A program made the translations under genes and the position numbers. A stretch of DNA of 64,000 nt from an uncultured Lachnospiraceae bacterium (GTDB taxonomy: Bacteria > Bacillota > Clostridia > Lachnospirales > Lachnospiraceae): contig CAJUDH010000005.1 of NCBI GenBank assembly GCA_910584845.1, positions 124,001 to 188,000 of the forward strand, written 5' to 3'. The stretch's first letter is position 1; every line of letters begins with the position of its first letter. The notes beneath the pieces were generated by a model, which was given only the letters and a program-made list of their open reading frames with translations, made no database searches and was not told the DNA's origin. Positions 41,036-50,167 of the stretch are shown in pieces.

Positions 41036-42226
41036 TTACACCAGCCCCAGGCGAAGCTGCTGGGCAAAGGATTCCAGGTTTCCGGTTTCCCTGGCCGGAT
41101 GCCGCTGGCCTTCTTCCCTGCTTTCCTGGCCGCCCTGGCTTTGGCTGCCCCGGCCCTCGTCATATTGCCGGGAACCTTCTTCTGGCTGTTGGGTGTAAAT
41201 CAAAGTTTCCTGGCCGGTCTTCTCTTTTAAAATATCCGCAATCTCTGCCGCCCGCTGGCTTAACAGCTCCAATGTCTTGGGGTTGGACGCCAGGATGGAT
41301 ACCGCAGCCCGCTGCCCCTCATAGACAAGGCGGATTGTAAGTTTCCCCAGGGAAGCCGGTTCCAGCTCCACGGTCAACGTCCGGTTGTCCGGGGACAATT
41401 TCGCCACCAGCGCCTTCCCAAGGTCCCGGGGCAGGTTTTCCGGTGTGGTCTTAAGGGGGATTGGATTGGTCTTATGGCCTGTAGTATGCCCGGCCTCCCG
41501 TTGGGATGTGGCCCGAAAACCGTCTGCCTCCTGCACCGTGCCATGGCCTGCTGCCTCCTGGCCGTAAACATCCTGGGCCTTTTTGGCCTCATGGCCTGCT
41601 GCAGGGATTTGGCCTTCCGGCGCCTTTGGCCGGCCCTCCGGCCCCTTTCCTTCTTCCGGGTGGGTTTGCGCCTGGATCCGGACCGGCTCCAAAGCTACTT
41701 CCTTTTCCGGCTTATCGAAAACCTTTTCCCCGTCGGTAACGGTTCCTGGCCGTAAAGGCATTTCTTCCCTTTTTGCCTGGAAGCCCCCATCTCCTTCCCG
41801 GGCCAAAAGCCCTTGCGGAACCTGCCCGGCACTTGCTGCTGCTTCTTCCGGCACAACAGCCGCTACATCCACCGCCTCCAAAAGAGCCGCCCCGCCTTGC
41901 TGTTGTGGCATGGCCTCAACGATCTGGGCCGCCATCTGCATCAGTGCCGCCTGCTGTAAAGCCTCCTGGCCGGCCTTTTCCGAAAGGTCTGTCCCTTCTT
42001 CCGGCGCTTTAGGCCCCTCGTCCTTTTTTTGCGGTTTATCCAGCCTGTTCTCCTCGGGGTTTTCCGTTATGGCCTTCTCTTCCTCGGGGTTTTGGGCCAG
42101 ATCCTTTTTTTCTTGCAGAAGTTTCGTAAAATCGCCTTTCGATCCCGAGGCCTTTCCCGGTGCCTGCCGCTGGGAAACAGCCGCTTTCACCGGCAGGGAA
42201 GATCCCATCTTTACTGTTGCCTCCAC
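41036..42226 (-). CDS. fliK: Hook-length control protein FliK
   Basis: 396 residues. Most of the protein (about 1-280) is low-complexity, rich in Glu, Ala, Gln, Gly and Pro, as expected for the secreted ruler. The C-terminal FliK domain (about 285-365) has VAKLSPDNRTLTVELEPASL, GKLTIRLVYEGQRAAVSIL and AAEIADILKEK. FliK measures the hook and signals to FlhB. The long open frame starts at 42343, but the GTG at 42226 sits 7 nt after AAAGGAG and is preferred. Confidence 0.9.
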   Translation of the reverse strand: MEATVKMGSSLPVKAAVSQRQAPGKASGSKGDFTKLLQEKKDLAQNPEEEKAITENPEENRLDKPQKKDEGPKAPEEGTDLSEKAGQEALQQAALMQMAAQIVEAMPQQQGGAALLEAVDVAAVVPEEAAASAGQVPQGLLAREGDGGFQAKREEMPLRPGTVTDGEKVFDKPEKEVALEPVRIQAQTHPEEGKGPEGRPKAPEGQIPAAGHEAKKAQDVYGQEAAGHGTVQEADGFRATSQREAGHTTGHKTNPIPLKTTPENLPRDLGKALVAKLSPDNRTLTVELEPASLGKLTIRLVYEGQRAAVSILASNPKTLELLSQRAAEIADILKEKTGQETLIYTQQPEEGSRQYDEGRGSQSQGGQESREEGQRHPARETGNLESFAQQLRLGLV

Positions 42227-42326
42227 CACATCACTCCTTTCTCTTATTTTTCTTAGGCCGCCGCCACAGTGCCTGTATCCAGGCCGGGGCCAATGCCGCC
42301 AGCCCGCAGGCCGTGGGTAGCCATCT

Positions 42327-42356
42327 ATAATCAACAGCCGCAAAGGCTGCGATTAT
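42327..42356 (-). other. Stem-loop in the 140-nt fliJ-fliK gap
   Basis: Two-part stem: ATAATC/GATTAT outside and CAGCC/GGCTG inside, with loop GCAAA and a small bulge. No T-run follows on the minus strand, so it is not an obvious terminator. It may tune fliK-flgD-flgE mRNA relative to the upstream genes. Confidence 0.45.
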
Positions 42357-42366
42357 CCGGATTTAC

Positions 42367-42825
42367 TTAGCCCCGATGTTGATGGCGGATCCTTAGGGCC
42401 GTATTGGACACAAACTCTTCCACAAATACTTCGTCCGCCTTCATAACTGCCTTTTGGTACTCTTTTAATTTTTTATCCTTGAGCTTTTCGAATTTGGAAG
42501 TGTCTACTTTTGCCGTGATCACTTCCTGTTTTTTTTCATCTTCCTGCCTTTTTAAAACTTTCAGGCGCCCTTTTTCCTCGTCTATCATCTCTTCCATGCG
42601 CCCGATGCACATATCAAATAGACGGTAGTTCTCGATGCTGGCCCCTTCTTCCTTTGCCTTGTCAAAGTCATCTTCAAACCCGGCCAGCTCTTGGTTCAGC
42701 CCCCGGATCTGTTCCTTTTTCCTGTTCACATTTTGAACGATAGCTGCATGTTCAACCTTTAAGTTGTCTAAAACCTGAGTTTTATAAGTCAGCACCGTTT
42801 CCAGCCTGTATTGAAACTGCTTCAC
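42367..42825 (-). CDS. fliJ: Flagellar export protein FliJ
   Basis: 152 residues, a coiled-coil protein. The start VKQFQYRLETVLTYKTQVLD and the long helical pair (residues 20-80 and 85-140) are typical. FliJ links the FliI ATPase ring to FlhA and escorts chaperones. The GTG at 42825 follows CCGGAGGAAGAGACA. The frame upstream overlaps the fliI end. Confidence 0.9.
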   Translation of the reverse strand: MKQFQYRLETVLTYKTQVLDNLKVEHAAIVQNVNRKKEQIRGLNQELAGFEDDFDKAKEEGASIENYRLFDMCIGRMEEMIDEEKGRLKVLKRQEDEKKQEVITAKVDTSKFEKLKDKKLKEYQKAVMKADEVFVEEFVSNTALRIRHQHRG

Positions 42826-42842
42826 TGTCTCTTCCTCCGGAA

Positions 42843-44144
42843 TCAGCCTGTTATCTCCCCCATACACCGCAGGGTTTCCTCATAAGTAAACCTTTCATTG
42901 ATTTCCTGCTGTAAAAACCCGTTTATGTCGTTAATCTTGGAAACCGCCTCGTCCAGGGCGGGGTTGCTGCCCCTTTTATAGGCGCCGATGGAAATCAAAT
43001 CGGCGTTTTTCTGATACAGCCCAAGAAGGTTCCTCATGCGGGACGCTGTTTTCTGGTGCCCTTCCGGCACGATCTCCACCATAAGCCGGGAAATGCTGGC
43101 CCCGATGTCAATAGCCGGGAAATGGTTTTCGTTGGCAAGTTGGCGGCTTAAAACAATATGGCCGTCCAGGATGCCCCGCACGGTATCGGATATCGGCTCA
43201 TTGGTATCGTCGCCTTCTACTAATACGGTATAAACGCCGGTAATGGAACCTTTCCCGAAATTCCCGCTGCGCTCCAAAAGCTTAGGGAATTCTGCATATA
43301 TGGAAGGCGTGTAGCCCCTGGCAATGGGGGGCTCCCCGATGGCCAGGCCGATCTCCCTCTGGGCCATGGCATACCGGGTAAGGGAATCCATCATCAAAAG
43401 CACATCGTACCCCTGGTCTTTAAAATACTCGGCAATCGTGGTAGCCACCAGCGGGCACTTCATGCGGAGCATGGCCGGCTGGTCTGAGGTGGCAACCACC
43501 AGCACCGAACGCCTCATGCCTTCCTCCCCCAGGTCTTTCTGGACGAACTCCAGCACCTCCCGTCCACGTTCCCCCACCAGGGCGATGACGTTAATATCCG
43601 TTTTCACGTTTTTGGCTATCATCCCCATCAGTGTGCTCTTACCCACGCCGGAACCAGCAAAAATCCCGATCCTCTGCCCCTTGCCAATGGTATTCAGGCC
43701 GTCAATGGCTTTCACCCCGAACTCCAGCCGTTCCCGGATGGGGGGCCGGTTAAGGGGGTTGATGTAAGGGCTGCTGACGGTATAGTACCTGGTAGAATGG
43801 AAAGGCTCGCCGCCGTCGATGGGTTCGCCCAGGGCATTGATAATCCGGCCCCTAAGGAAGTCCCCTACCGGCACCTTCAGCCTGCGCCTGGTATTACGCA
43901 CAAAGCTCCCCGACGCAATGCCGCTGGTGGCCTCATAAGTCATAAGCTGGATCTTGCCGTCTTTAAAGCCCACCACTTCCGCGGGCATCTGCCGGTTTTG
44001 CTCCTCGTTATAGATCATTACAATATCCCCGATGCTGGAACGGCCTCCGGACGCCTCCATGGACATCCCCACCACATTTTCGATTTTCCCGATATGGCTG
44101 ACCGTCTCCGACTTGGCGATCAGCTGAGGTATCTTACTAAACAT
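42843..44144 (-). CDS. fliI: Flagellum-specific ATPase FliI
   Basis: 433 residues, F1-beta-like. Walker A AGSGVGKST lies at 163-171, GERGRE at 191-196 and the Walker B region in YDVLLMMDSLTRYAMAQREI. The family end-signature PSIYAEFPKLLERSG is present. FliI hexamerises at the base of the export gate and drives unfolding and delivery of substrates. Confidence 0.97.
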   Translation of the reverse strand: MFSKIPQLIAKSETVSHIGKIENVVGMSMEASGGRSSIGDIVMIYNEEQNRQMPAEVVGFKDGKIQLMTYEATSGIASGSFVRNTRRRLKVPVGDFLRGRIINALGEPIDGGEPFHSTRYYTVSSPYINPLNRPPIRERLEFGVKAIDGLNTIGKGQRIGIFAGSGVGKSTLMGMIAKNVKTDINVIALVGERGREVLEFVQKDLGEEGMRRSVLVVATSDQPAMLRMKCPLVATTIAEYFKDQGYDVLLMMDSLTRYAMAQREIGLAIGEPPIARGYTPSIYAEFPKLLERSGNFGKGSITGVYTVLVEGDDTNEPISDTVRGILDGHIVLSRQLANENHFPAIDIGASISRLMVEIVPEGHQKTASRMRNLLGLYQKNADLISIGAYKRGSNPALDEAVSKINDINGFLQQEINERFTYEETLRCMGEITG

Positions 44145-44151
44145 AGGCGGC

Positions 44152-45015
44152 CTATACCCTCACATTCTCCAATATATCTTTTATGTTCTCAATCTGCGTA
44201 TTGACACTGACATCTACGATTTCTTCCGGCATCTCTATAATGCAGTTGCCCCGGTCTTCTTTGTCCATCACAATGAACTTAATATTGTCTGACAAGTGGG
44301 AAAGCTCGTCAAGTATGGCGGCGTCTGCCTCCATCATCATATCATAATCGCATTTATCCATGTAAATCTTAACCCAGGCCGTCTTTTTTAATTTTTCCGT
44401 AGCAGCTATGATCATCTGTTTGATCACCTCGCCGCTGGACCTAAGGCTGATATGCACCACCTTTTCCCCTATGGCGATAGCGCAGTCTTTTAATTGATCC
44501 AAATAATTGCGCATACATTTTTCTTTTGCCACGTCTATGGAGCGGAGGGCTTTTTCCACGTCTTCCCGGAAGGCGGCCAGATTCTCCTGGAACTCCTGGC
44601 GGACTTCTGCCTCGGCCCGGATCTTGCCTTCCCGGCTGCCGTTTTCATAGCCCTCCCGGTACCCTAAGAGCCGGGCCTGTTCCAACTCCTCTTTGGCCTG
44701 CTCCCTGGCGTCTTCTAAAAGTACCCGCGCCTGCTCCCTGGCGTCCTCTAAGAGGGCCCGCGCCTCTTCCTGCGCTTCTTCCAGGTACTCTTCCCTAAAA
44801 TGGCTGGCCTCCTGCCTGCGCTGTTCTTCCAAGGCGGCCTCCCTGGCCGGCTGGCCCGTTTCCTCTTTCCGCTTCCCGTCCTTGCCGTAGCGGGGAAAGG
44901 AAGCTTTTCTGGCTATGGCCTGCTCGCGGGGGAGCTCATATTGTTCGATTATCAGGTTTTCCTGGCGTTCCGAGCGTTTGATGACCCGTCTTGACTTAGA
45001 TGATGATGTTATCAT
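44152..45015 (-). CDS. fliH: Flagellar export stator FliH
   Basis: 287 residues. A charged N-terminus leads to a long helical arm (about 70-135) with GYREGYENGSREG-type small-residue spacing, and a C-terminal domain (about 150-285) with IAIGEKVVHISLRSSGEVI. FliH binds FliI and the C-ring. A 33-nt direct repeat at 44697-44762 encodes two AREQAR(V/A)LLED units in the arm. The start overlaps fliG by 20 nt. Confidence 0.92.
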   Translation of the reverse strand: MITSSSKSRRVIKRSERQENLIIEQYELPREQAIARKASFPRYGKDGKRKEETGQPAREAALEEQRRQEASHFREEYLEEAQEEARALLEDAREQARVLLEDAREQAKEELEQARLLGYREGYENGSREGKIRAEAEVRQEFQENLAAFREDVEKALRSIDVAKEKCMRNYLDQLKDCAIAIGEKVVHISLRSSGEVIKQMIIAATEKLKKTAWVKIYMDKCDYDMMMEADAAILDELSHLSDNIKFIVMDKEDRGNCIIEMPEEIVDVSVNTQIENIKDILENVRV

Positions 45016-46057
45016 CCTCTCCTCCCTTCTTGATAATCACCTCGCCATGCTCTTCCAGGTTCCTGATAATATTAACAATACGCTGCTGGGCTTCTTCCAC
45101 GTCTTTCAACCTTACGTTGGTCGTAATCTCCAAATCGCCCCGGACCGTATCGGCCATACGTTTGGACATGTTTTTGAAGAAGATCTCCTTCATTTCCTCG
45201 GAAGCCGTCTTGAGGGCATATACCACATCCTTGGTATCGCAGTCCCTGACAAAGCGCTGCACGGACCGGTCGTCCATGTCCAGGATGTTCTCGAATACGA
45301 ACATCTTCTCCCGGATGCTTTGGGACAGTTCCGGATTCCTTTTGTCCAATTCTTCGAATATTTTTTTCTCGCTGCTGCGGTCGATGTTGTTCATCATGTC
45401 GGCCACATAGTCCACGCCGCCCAGGCTCATGTTGTCCTCGCTGGTAATAATGGTCGCGAACTTACGTTTCATTTCTTCTTCCACGATGGAAATGGCTTCC
45501 GGGGATACCCGGTCCATACGGGCCATGCATTCTACTGTCTGGATGCGTTTTTCCTCTTGGAGCTGCTCCAAAACCTGGGCCGACTGCTGGGGGTCCATAT
45601 AGGCCATAATCAAAGCAATGACCTGGGGGCGCTCATTCTGCAAAAGGGACAGCAGAGACTTGGGGTCCCCCTTGGTAAAGAAGTTAAACGGCTTTGACTG
45701 CAGCGTCTTGGAGACCTTTTCCAAAAGGTTTCTGGCCGTCGATTCGCCAAAGGCTTTTTCCAACACGTTCCTGGCATAATCCAGGCCGCCGTCCGTCATC
45801 ATTTTGTGGGTAAGGCACAGTTTATAAAACTCATCCAGCGTGGTTTCCACTTGGGTATTGGTGGTCTTGCCCAGTTTCGCCACTTCATATGTAAGTTCCT
45901 CAATGTCTTCTTCGCTCAAATATTTATAAATCTGGGAAGCCCGGTCGGCCCCAAGGGATACGACAACCAAGGCCGCCTTGCCCTTTACGTCAGTAATAAC
46001 GTCCCCTTCCCTGACGGGGCTATTTTCGAGCACCTCTGTGTGCATTTCTGCTGCCAC
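44996..46057 (-). CDS. fliG: Flagellar motor switch protein FliG
   Basis: 353 residues. The N-domain (about 20-105: LVVSLGADRASQIYKYLSEE) binds FliF. The middle domain (110-200) has LLSLLQNERPQVIALIMAYM. The C-domain (220-335) holds the torque helix around ILDMDDRSVQRFVRDCDTKD with its charged residues. It starts with GTG 9 nt after AGGAGG, overlapping the fliF end by 38 nt, so the two are coupled. Confidence 0.96.
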   Translation of the reverse strand: MAAEMHTEVLENSPVREGDVITDVKGKAALVVVSLGADRASQIYKYLSEEDIEELTYEVAKLGKTTNTQVETTLDEFYKLCLTHKMMTDGGLDYARNVLEKAFGESTARNLLEKVSKTLQSKPFNFFTKGDPKSLLSLLQNERPQVIALIMAYMDPQQSAQVLEQLQEEKRIQTVECMARMDRVSPEAISIVEEEMKRKFATIITSEDNMSLGGVDYVADMMNNIDRSSEKKIFEELDKRNPELSQSIREKMFVFENILDMDDRSVQRFVRDCDTKDVVYALKTASEEMKEIFFKNMSKRMADTVRGDLEITTNVRLKDVEEAQQRIVNIIRNLEEHGEVIIKKGGEDDNIII

Positions 46058-47780
46058 TGCTGTCTCCCTCCTCTCCTCTCAGCCAGCCTTGTATCAATTT
46101 GGCTGCAATCTGGGGGTTCTGATCCACAAAATCCCCGATATTCTGCTTCAGGCGCATGCTGCGCTGCATACGGAGATTCAAAATCTCCTCATTCTTGGTA
46201 AACTCATCCTCTTCCAGCTCGCCCATGCCAGGCACTCCGCCGGCCTCCATATCTTCCGCCCCAAAGGCGCCAGGCTCAGGCTGGCCGTCTTCGCCAGCAG
46301 GCCACGGCCCCGGCTGGATCTGGGCGTCGGCACCCAAAGCATCTGCATTCATCAGCGCCCTCTTCTTCTTCCTGCGGCTCCGGATCAGCAAAAGCAGAAG
46401 GATAAGGAGGAACAGCAAAACAATCCCTGCCCCTATCGCGATCAGGATAGGCAACGGCAAAGAAAGCAATTTATTGACCACCCCGGGCTTATCCACATCC
46501 GGATCTTGCGGCTGGGTAGTAGCCTGCTGGACAGGTCCCTGATCCCGGATAATGGTCACCTTCTGCTCCACCTCCTCCACGGAGATACCTGCAGAATTTG
46601 CCACCAGCCTCATAAGGTCAGCCGTAGGTATATCGGTATTGTCGGTATTAATAACAATGCCGATCGACGCATCTTCCAAAAGGACGCCCGGATCCCGCTG
46701 GAGCTGTTCTTTCAGCTCATTGAACAGCCATTCCCGGGAAGCGGTGCCATTGGAATAGCCCTCGGCCACCTGCTCGGTCCCGTTTTCATTAGTATACCTG
46801 GGCGTATCCGCGTTGGCATCGGCCCCCACCACCCCGCCTGCGTTCTGGCCGGTGGAAGAGGTATTTTCATTGGTCAGGTCTTCCGTAAATTTCAAGCCTG
46901 TCTTGTCTTCGTCGTCAATCTTGTCCGGTGTCGTATATTGCGTGGTCTCCCGGATAATCCGGTCCATGTTCAGCGTCGCTTTGACCGACACCGCCACATT
47001 CCCCGACCCGTAAAGCTGCTCCAGGACGCGCCTGACATTAGCACCTATATTGCTCTCTACCATGCTGGTCAGGCTGGTGACATCCGTAAGGCTCCCCGAG
47101 GAACCGCTCCCCTCGGCGCCGATTTCCATCATGGTGGCCGAATCAAATACGGCTACGTTGGTAAAACTTAAATTGGGCACCGCATGGGAAACCAGGTTTT
47201 TAACCGCCTGGGCTTTGTCCACGGTCAGGACGCTGCCCCCTTGCATGGTTACCATGACGGAAGCGGAGGCCGAAGTACCCGAATCGTCCCCCATGGCATA
47301 CCGGGATTCCCCACCCATAACGATGGTAACCCTTGCGTCCTGAACCCCGTCGAACACCCGGATGGTAGCCCCCAGCCGGTTCTGCAGGTCATAAACGGAA
47401 ACCCGCTCTTTGTCCGATTCCGTAGACATCAGGCCGCTGTTATTCAGATATACATCGTAGGCAAAGCCGCTTTTCGGGTACCCTTTGCTTAATAAGTCCA
47501 CCCTGGTCTGTTCTACCGTGGACGCAGGCACCCGTATCGCCCCGTCACTGGTGTTATACCGGTAATCAATCCCCTCGTCCTGTAAAAGGTTGACCACCTG
47601 CTGCGCCTCGTCCTGGCTAAGGCCCGTAAACAAGGTGCTGTAATCTTTGTTTTTCCCTAAATTCAACGCCAATATGGCGGCTATGGCAATTATGGCGGTC
47701 CCACCCACTATGGCGGCCATAATGTTGCGGGTTTTACGCGACATGTTCTGCCAGCTTTCTTTTACATTCTGCACGTCCAT
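46020..47780 (-). CDS. fliF: MS-ring protein FliF
   Basis: 586 residues. Membrane segments lie near 20-43 and 450-478, with ring-building domains between (YSTLFTGLSQDEAQQVVNLL, then MVESNIGANVRRVLEQLYGS and GNVAVSVKATLNMDRIIRET). The C-terminal cytoplasmic tail (about 520-575) binds FliG. FliF is the base on which the motor is assembled. The last residues are polar (SSGSRNAHRGARK). Confidence 0.96.
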   Translation of the reverse strand: MDVQNVKESWQNMSRKTRNIMAAIVGGTAIIAIAAILALNLGKNKDYSTLFTGLSQDEAQQVVNLLQDEGIDYRYNTSDGAIRVPASTVEQTRVDLLSKGYPKSGFAYDVYLNNSGLMSTESDKERVSVYDLQNRLGATIRVFDGVQDARVTIVMGGESRYAMGDDSGTSASASVMVTMQGGSVLTVDKAQAVKNLVSHAVPNLSFTNVAVFDSATMMEIGAEGSGSSGSLTDVTSLTSMVESNIGANVRRVLEQLYGSGNVAVSVKATLNMDRIIRETTQYTTPDKIDDEDKTGLKFTEDLTNENTSSTGQNAGGVVGADANADTPRYTNENGTEQVAEGYSNGTASREWLFNELKEQLQRDPGVLLEDASIGIVINTDNTDIPTADLMRLVANSAGISVEEVEQKVTIIRDQGPVQQATTQPQDPDVDKPGVVNKLLSLPLPILIAIGAGIVLLFLLILLLLLIRSRRKKKRALMNADALGADAQIQPGPWPAGEDGQPEPGAFGAEDMEAGGVPGMGELEEDEFTKNEEILNLRMQRSMRLKQNIGDFVDQNPQIAAKLIQGWLRGEEGDSSGSRNAHRGARK

Positions 47781-47835
47781 TATCCAACCTTCTGTCTCAT
47801 TAATTTTGATTTTGCGCTTCTCATCATTTCATAAT

Positions 47836-48150
47836 TTAGACATTGATCTTTATCAATTCACCGTAAGATTCAAGAGTCTTATTCCGCAACGTAATCAGTA
47901 CGTCCAAAGCCAGCCCCGCCTTGGCTTCCGCAATAGGAAGGGTATGGGCGTCATCTAATTGTCCCGTCGCCAGAAGGTACTGTTTGTGCTCCACATCGGC
48001 CTGGGCCTTTTTTACCTGGTCAATGGTATTTTTAAATACATCCTTAAATAAAGATGCCTCCGCATTGGCCGTCGGCGCATACTGGGTTTCGTTTAAATCC
48101 CCAATCCTGGCCCATGGCGCCATGGGCGTAATAAAAGCTGCTCCCTGCAT
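47836..48150 (-). CDS. fliE: MS-ring/rod adaptor FliE
   Basis: 104 residues. SLFKDVFKNTIDQVKKAQAD and the DAHTLPIAEAKAGLALDVLI helix, ending TLESYGELIKINV, match FliE. It joins the MS ring to the rod. The ATG at 48150 lies after GGAAAGGAAGGCAGTT. Confidence 0.93.
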   Translation of the reverse strand: MQGAAFITPMAPWARIGDLNETQYAPTANAEASLFKDVFKNTIDQVKKAQADVEHKQYLLATGQLDDAHTLPIAEAKAGLALDVLITLRNKTLESYGELIKINV

Positions 48151-48250
48151 AACTGCCTTCCTTTCCAATTCCCGTTGCGGCTACTGCGCCGCACGGCTTC
48201 TCTCCCCTATCAATCCCTTTGCTTTTGGCCCTTGTGCAACTTGTCAGCGG

Positions 48251-48643
48251 TTAAAAGGCCTTGGCCGCACTCTTCAATCGGGTAATATCGTTGTTAATGG
48301 AACTTATCATATATTGATATTCATAAGCAGTACGGACAATCTCCACCTGTTCCTGATCCATATCCACGTTGTTGCCGTCCAGCCTGCTGGATTCGTTCCA
48401 AGTGGTATTTAACCATGACTGGGAGGAAGCGACCGCATCCGAAACAGCCCGCTTTGGCGCTTTTTTCGCTTTGTTGGCCGACGTCAGCCGCCGGTCCAGC
48501 TCTTCTTCAAACGTTATGTACTGTGCTTTAAACCCAGGGGTGTCCACATTTGCCACATTATTCAAAGACACCGACTGCCTGGCCCACAAAAAATCCAGGA
48601 CTTTTTCCGTTAGTGCAATGCCATTGCCGTAAATCCCCGACAT
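48251..48643 (-). CDS. flgB: Proximal rod protein FlgB
   Basis: 130 residues. VLDFLWARQSVSLNNVANVD followed by TPGFKAQYITFEEELDRRL is the FlgB signature, and NNVDMDQEQVEIVRTAYEYQ the C-terminal helix. First gene of the fla/che operon. The next gene is fliE, not flgC as is usual. Confidence 0.94.
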   Translation of the reverse strand: MSGIYGNGIALTEKVLDFLWARQSVSLNNVANVDTPGFKAQYITFEEELDRRLTSANKAKKAPKRAVSDAVASSQSWLNTTWNESSRLDGNNVDMDQEQVEIVRTAYEYQYMISSINNDITRLKSAAKAF

Positions 48644-48850
48644 CCTTTCTCCTCCCTTTTCGTCCCTTGTGACTATTTTCCTTTAAAATTCCATGATTTT
48701 CAATAGTAATCTTCTTCCAGATAATAAAATATATAAGCAAACACAAAATAACACAAAAGAAAGACGGGCCCCGAAGGTAAACTTGCAAGATTAAAACAGC
48801 GTCGCCAGTTTATTAGCCACCCCCGATTTACCGTCTAACTCCACCCATAT

Positions 48851-48879
48851 ATTATGCCTCAATGTTTTTTCTATGTCAA
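48851..48879 (-). promoter_or_regulatory. SigA-type promoter of the fla/che operon
   Basis: Minus strand TTGACA (48879-48874), 17-nt spacer, CATAAT (48856-48851): a near-consensus vegetative promoter about 205 nt before flgB. The leader has a GGAGGAGAAAGG ribosome site. In the rest of 48644-49127 I see only AT-rich sequence, a CGGAC/GTCCG mini-hairpin at 48952-48965 and the terminator at 49039-49079. No c-di-GMP riboswitch core is present. Confidence 0.85.
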
Positions 48880-49038
48880 CTGTTTTTCTTTTTTTAACGG
48901 TTAGTTTACAAATTATTCTTTATAAAAAGGAAAACCCGGACGGTTCAAAAACGGACACCGGTCCGGTTATAGATCCTTTTATCCCATGAAAATGCAGCCA
49001 CAAGTTCCCAGGCACTGCCCGGTTTTGCTTTATCATGG

Positions 49039-49079
49039 CGCAAAACGCCGGCGGAGGCAACCCCCGCCGGCGTTTTGCG
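49039..49079 (-). terminator. Terminator after the short FliD-like gene
   Basis: Perfect 16-bp stem CGCAAAACGCCGGCGG with its complement and a 9-nt loop, about 50 nt after the stop of the FliD-like gene. No long T-run follows the stem, but the GTTTTGCG half supplies T residues at its end. Confidence 0.65.
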
Positions 49080-49127
49080 TTCAAAAACCCTAGATAGGAA
49101 ACCCGCCACGGCAGGCCCCTACGTGGG

Positions 49128-49982
49128 TTATACCAGGATATTCAGCATGGATACGGCGTAATAGTTGCTAAGGTTATAAGCGCCGCTCCTGGCAAAATTG
49201 GCAAATTGCTTGAAAGAATCCGAAGTGGAGGATGCCTTGCTGGTGCTGGTGCTTGAGCTGGTGCTTCCGGTACCGGTTGTGTTGTTGGCCTTATCGGTGG
49301 AATCCGTATTGGAAGATGAGTTCCCTCCCATAATCGAATCCACCGAAGAATCCAGTATGGAAGTAGCCTTGGAGCCCAGCCGCTCTGCCAGGCCAAACTG
49401 CCCGCCCAAAAGCTCTTTCACCTGGTCCGGATCTTTCTGCATCGCTTCTTTCAAAGCATCCTCGTCCAGCTTCAGGCTTCCGTCGGTGTCATAGCTTAGC
49501 CCTACGGCCTTCAAAGTCTTCTCGGAAGGCAGGGAGCGTTTCAGGGAATCCAGCTGTGCGGATACGCCGGAGCTGATCCCGGAATTGTTTTTTAAGTAGG
49601 ACATGACGCTGTTTACTTTGCCGGTAAAATCTTTGACCGCAGACACGATGTCATTGAGGGCCGATTCCACCTTGCCGGCCGCCGCAGGGTCGTCCCCTGC
49701 CTGGGATGCCGCCTTTACCGCTTCGTCATACTTCTGGAACACGTTGTCCTTGTTAAACAGGCGCAGGTCCGCGGAGGTGCTCTCCAAATCCTCCAGCCTG
49801 GTCTGGTAGCCCATCAAAAATCCTGACGCGCTGCTGGCGGTAGTGTTCTTGTTGCTGGTGCTGCTTGATGTGCCGGAAACAGAATCCTTTATCTGGTTCG
49901 CCTGATCCGTAGCCTTTTTCTCCCAGCTATTATAGTCAAAATAATTATAACTATAATTTGATACTCCATTCATTGCTGCCAT
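49128..49982 (-). CDS. Short FliD C-terminal-like protein, probable late flagellar/secreted protein
   Basis: 284 residues. The N-terminus (1-50) is rich in Asn, Tyr, Ser and Thr. Residues 55-150 are helical. Residues 158-205 (KAVGLSYDTDGSLKLDEDAL, then MQKDPDQVKELL and GLAERLGS) resemble the FliD C-terminal domain. A Ser/Thr/Asn-rich low-complexity stretch (about 220-255) and a helix ending SNYYAVSMLNILV follow. There is no signal peptide. The start at 49982 is behind AGAAAGGAGATAATGTT. A perfect sigma-28 -10 box lies 125 nt upstream. It lacks the FliD N-terminal D0 helix, so it is unlikely to be a normal cap. I do not know its function. Confidence 0.6.
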   Translation of the reverse strand: MAAMNGVSNYSYNYFDYNSWEKKATDQANQIKDSVSGTSSSTSNKNTTASSASGFLMGYQTRLEDLESTSADLRLFNKDNVFQKYDEAVKAASQAGDDPAAAGKVESALNDIVSAVKDFTGKVNSVMSYLKNNSGISSGVSAQLDSLKRSLPSEKTLKAVGLSYDTDGSLKLDEDALKEAMQKDPDQVKELLGGQFGLAERLGSKATSILDSSVDSIMGGNSSSNTDSTDKANNTTGTGSTSSSTSTSKASSTSDSFKQFANFARSGAYNLSNYYAVSMLNILV

Positions 49983-50106
49983 AACATTATCTCCTTTCTG
50001 AAATAATCGCGCAACCGCCTGGTTCTCGGCAATTACGGGCAGATCCATAAACGGTTCCCCTCCCTGGGAAGCCGCCCTTTTGGTAGGATCACGGAATACA
50101 TTATAT

Positions 50107-50114
50107 ATATCGGC
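50107..50114 (-). promoter_or_regulatory. Sigma-28 -10 box of the FliD-like gene
   Basis: Perfect GCCGATAT on the minus strand, about 125 nt upstream of the start. The -35 is not clear (T-rich, TTATTTTT). Its match to the flagellin 2 box puts this orphan gene in the late flagellar regulon. Confidence 0.6.
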
Positions 50115-50167
50115 TTTAACCGCTGGAAAAATAAGGCTTTTTCCGGTTAAATCCCCATAACCGTACC

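Noticed and set aside
48644..48850. Possible c-di-GMP (GEMM) riboswitch in the flgB leader, as found in some Clostridia
   Set aside because: The conserved GEMM core (GCAAA... and GACGCAAAGCC-type segments) is not present on the transcribed strand. Only a GGCGACGC string is seen, without the partner helices.
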